Source: Candidatus Hydrogenedentota bacterium | Lineage (GTDB): Bacteria > Hydrogenedentota > Hydrogenedentia > Hydrogenedentales > SLHB01 | Assembly: GCA_003552765.1 (NCBI GenBank) | Contig: PUOI01000418.1 | Span: 1-5,040, forward strand | Direction: 5' to 3' | DNA length: 5,040 nucleotides | Shown here: in pieces, positions 4,969 to 5,040 of the stretch | Layout: each line of letters starts with the position of its first letter | Position numbering within the stretch: the stretch's first letter is position 1 | Made by a program: the position numbers and the translations under genes | The notes under the pieces: model-generated | The model's database searches: none | Told to the model about the DNA's origin: nothing | Seen by the model: the letters and a program-made list of their open reading frames with translations, nothing else

Positions 4969-5040
4969 TCATCGCCGGGTACGCCGGAGTTCCGGCCTAT
5001 CGTGCGCGCTCTGGATCGAATGGACTCCGATCAACACCGC
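4969..5040 (-). CDS. 3' end of an upstream gene (partial, frame uncertain)
   Basis: One minus-strand frame is open from the window edge to TGA at 4971-4969 and would encode 23 residues starting AVLIGVHSIQSAHD. It has mostly GC-rich third positions, and its stop lies 38 bases upstream of the next ATG, which suits an operon. A second frame from the edge stops earlier, at 4999-4997, after 13 codons. The third has a stop at 5033-5031 and is then open to 4941 without a standard start codon. The choice between them needs the sequence beyond the window, and no function can be assigned. Confidence 0.3.
   Translation of the reverse strand, partial: AVLIGVHSIQSAHDRPELRRTRR

Overview
The window is a tightly packed stretch of the tail module of a long-tailed double-stranded DNA phage or prophage. 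Every convincing gene lies on the minus strand, so the biological order runs from high to low coordinates. The DNA is GC-rich with GC-rich third codon positions. Two kinds of short palindromic repeat typical of bacterial chromosomes lie inside the operon: a CCCCCTTTGAAGGGGG-type tandem repeat and a GTCATCCCCGCGAAAGCGGGGACCCA-type REP-like element. That points to a prophage, or a domesticated phage-like element, in a GC-rich bacterium. The protein style suggests to me a Planctomycetes-like or other non-model lineage, but the host cannot be named from this sequence.

Layout in transcription order: the 3' end of an upstream gene (about 5040-4969, frame uncertain); a 251-aa neck/tail-terminator-like protein carrying an apparent inserted beta module (4930-4175); a 170-aa gp10-like head-tail/tail-completion protein (4175-3663); a 298-aa major tail tube protein (3666-2770); a 213-bp non-coding gap full of palindromic repeats (2769-2557); a tail-assembly chaperone gene (2556-1819) with a nine-A run near its 3' end; a -1 frame extension to 1757; a REP-like repeat in the gap before the next gene; a 550-aa tape measure protein (1685-33); and the first nine codons of the next tail gene (27-1). 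Genes 4930-4175, 4175-3663 and 3666-2770 are joined by TAATG and ATGA overlaps, so they form one translationally coupled operon.

The best find is a complete candidate programmed -1 ribosomal frameshift just upstream of the tape measure gene. The slippery run A AAA AAA sits in the correct frame at codons 226-227 of the chaperone gene. Slippage would replace an 18-residue tail with a 39-residue, aromatic-rich extension, giving a 266-aa G-T-type fusion next to the 245-aa short form. This is the lambda gpG/gpGT arrangement, here in what looks like a divergent lineage with an enlarged G protein.

Working model: the terminator-like and gp10-like proteins finish the head-tail joint, the tube protein polymerises around the tape measure protein, and the G/G-T chaperones hold the tape measure ready for tube assembly. 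No promoter, classical terminator, tRNA, CRISPR array, integrase or attachment site is visible. I see no defence or otherwise new enzymatic system here.
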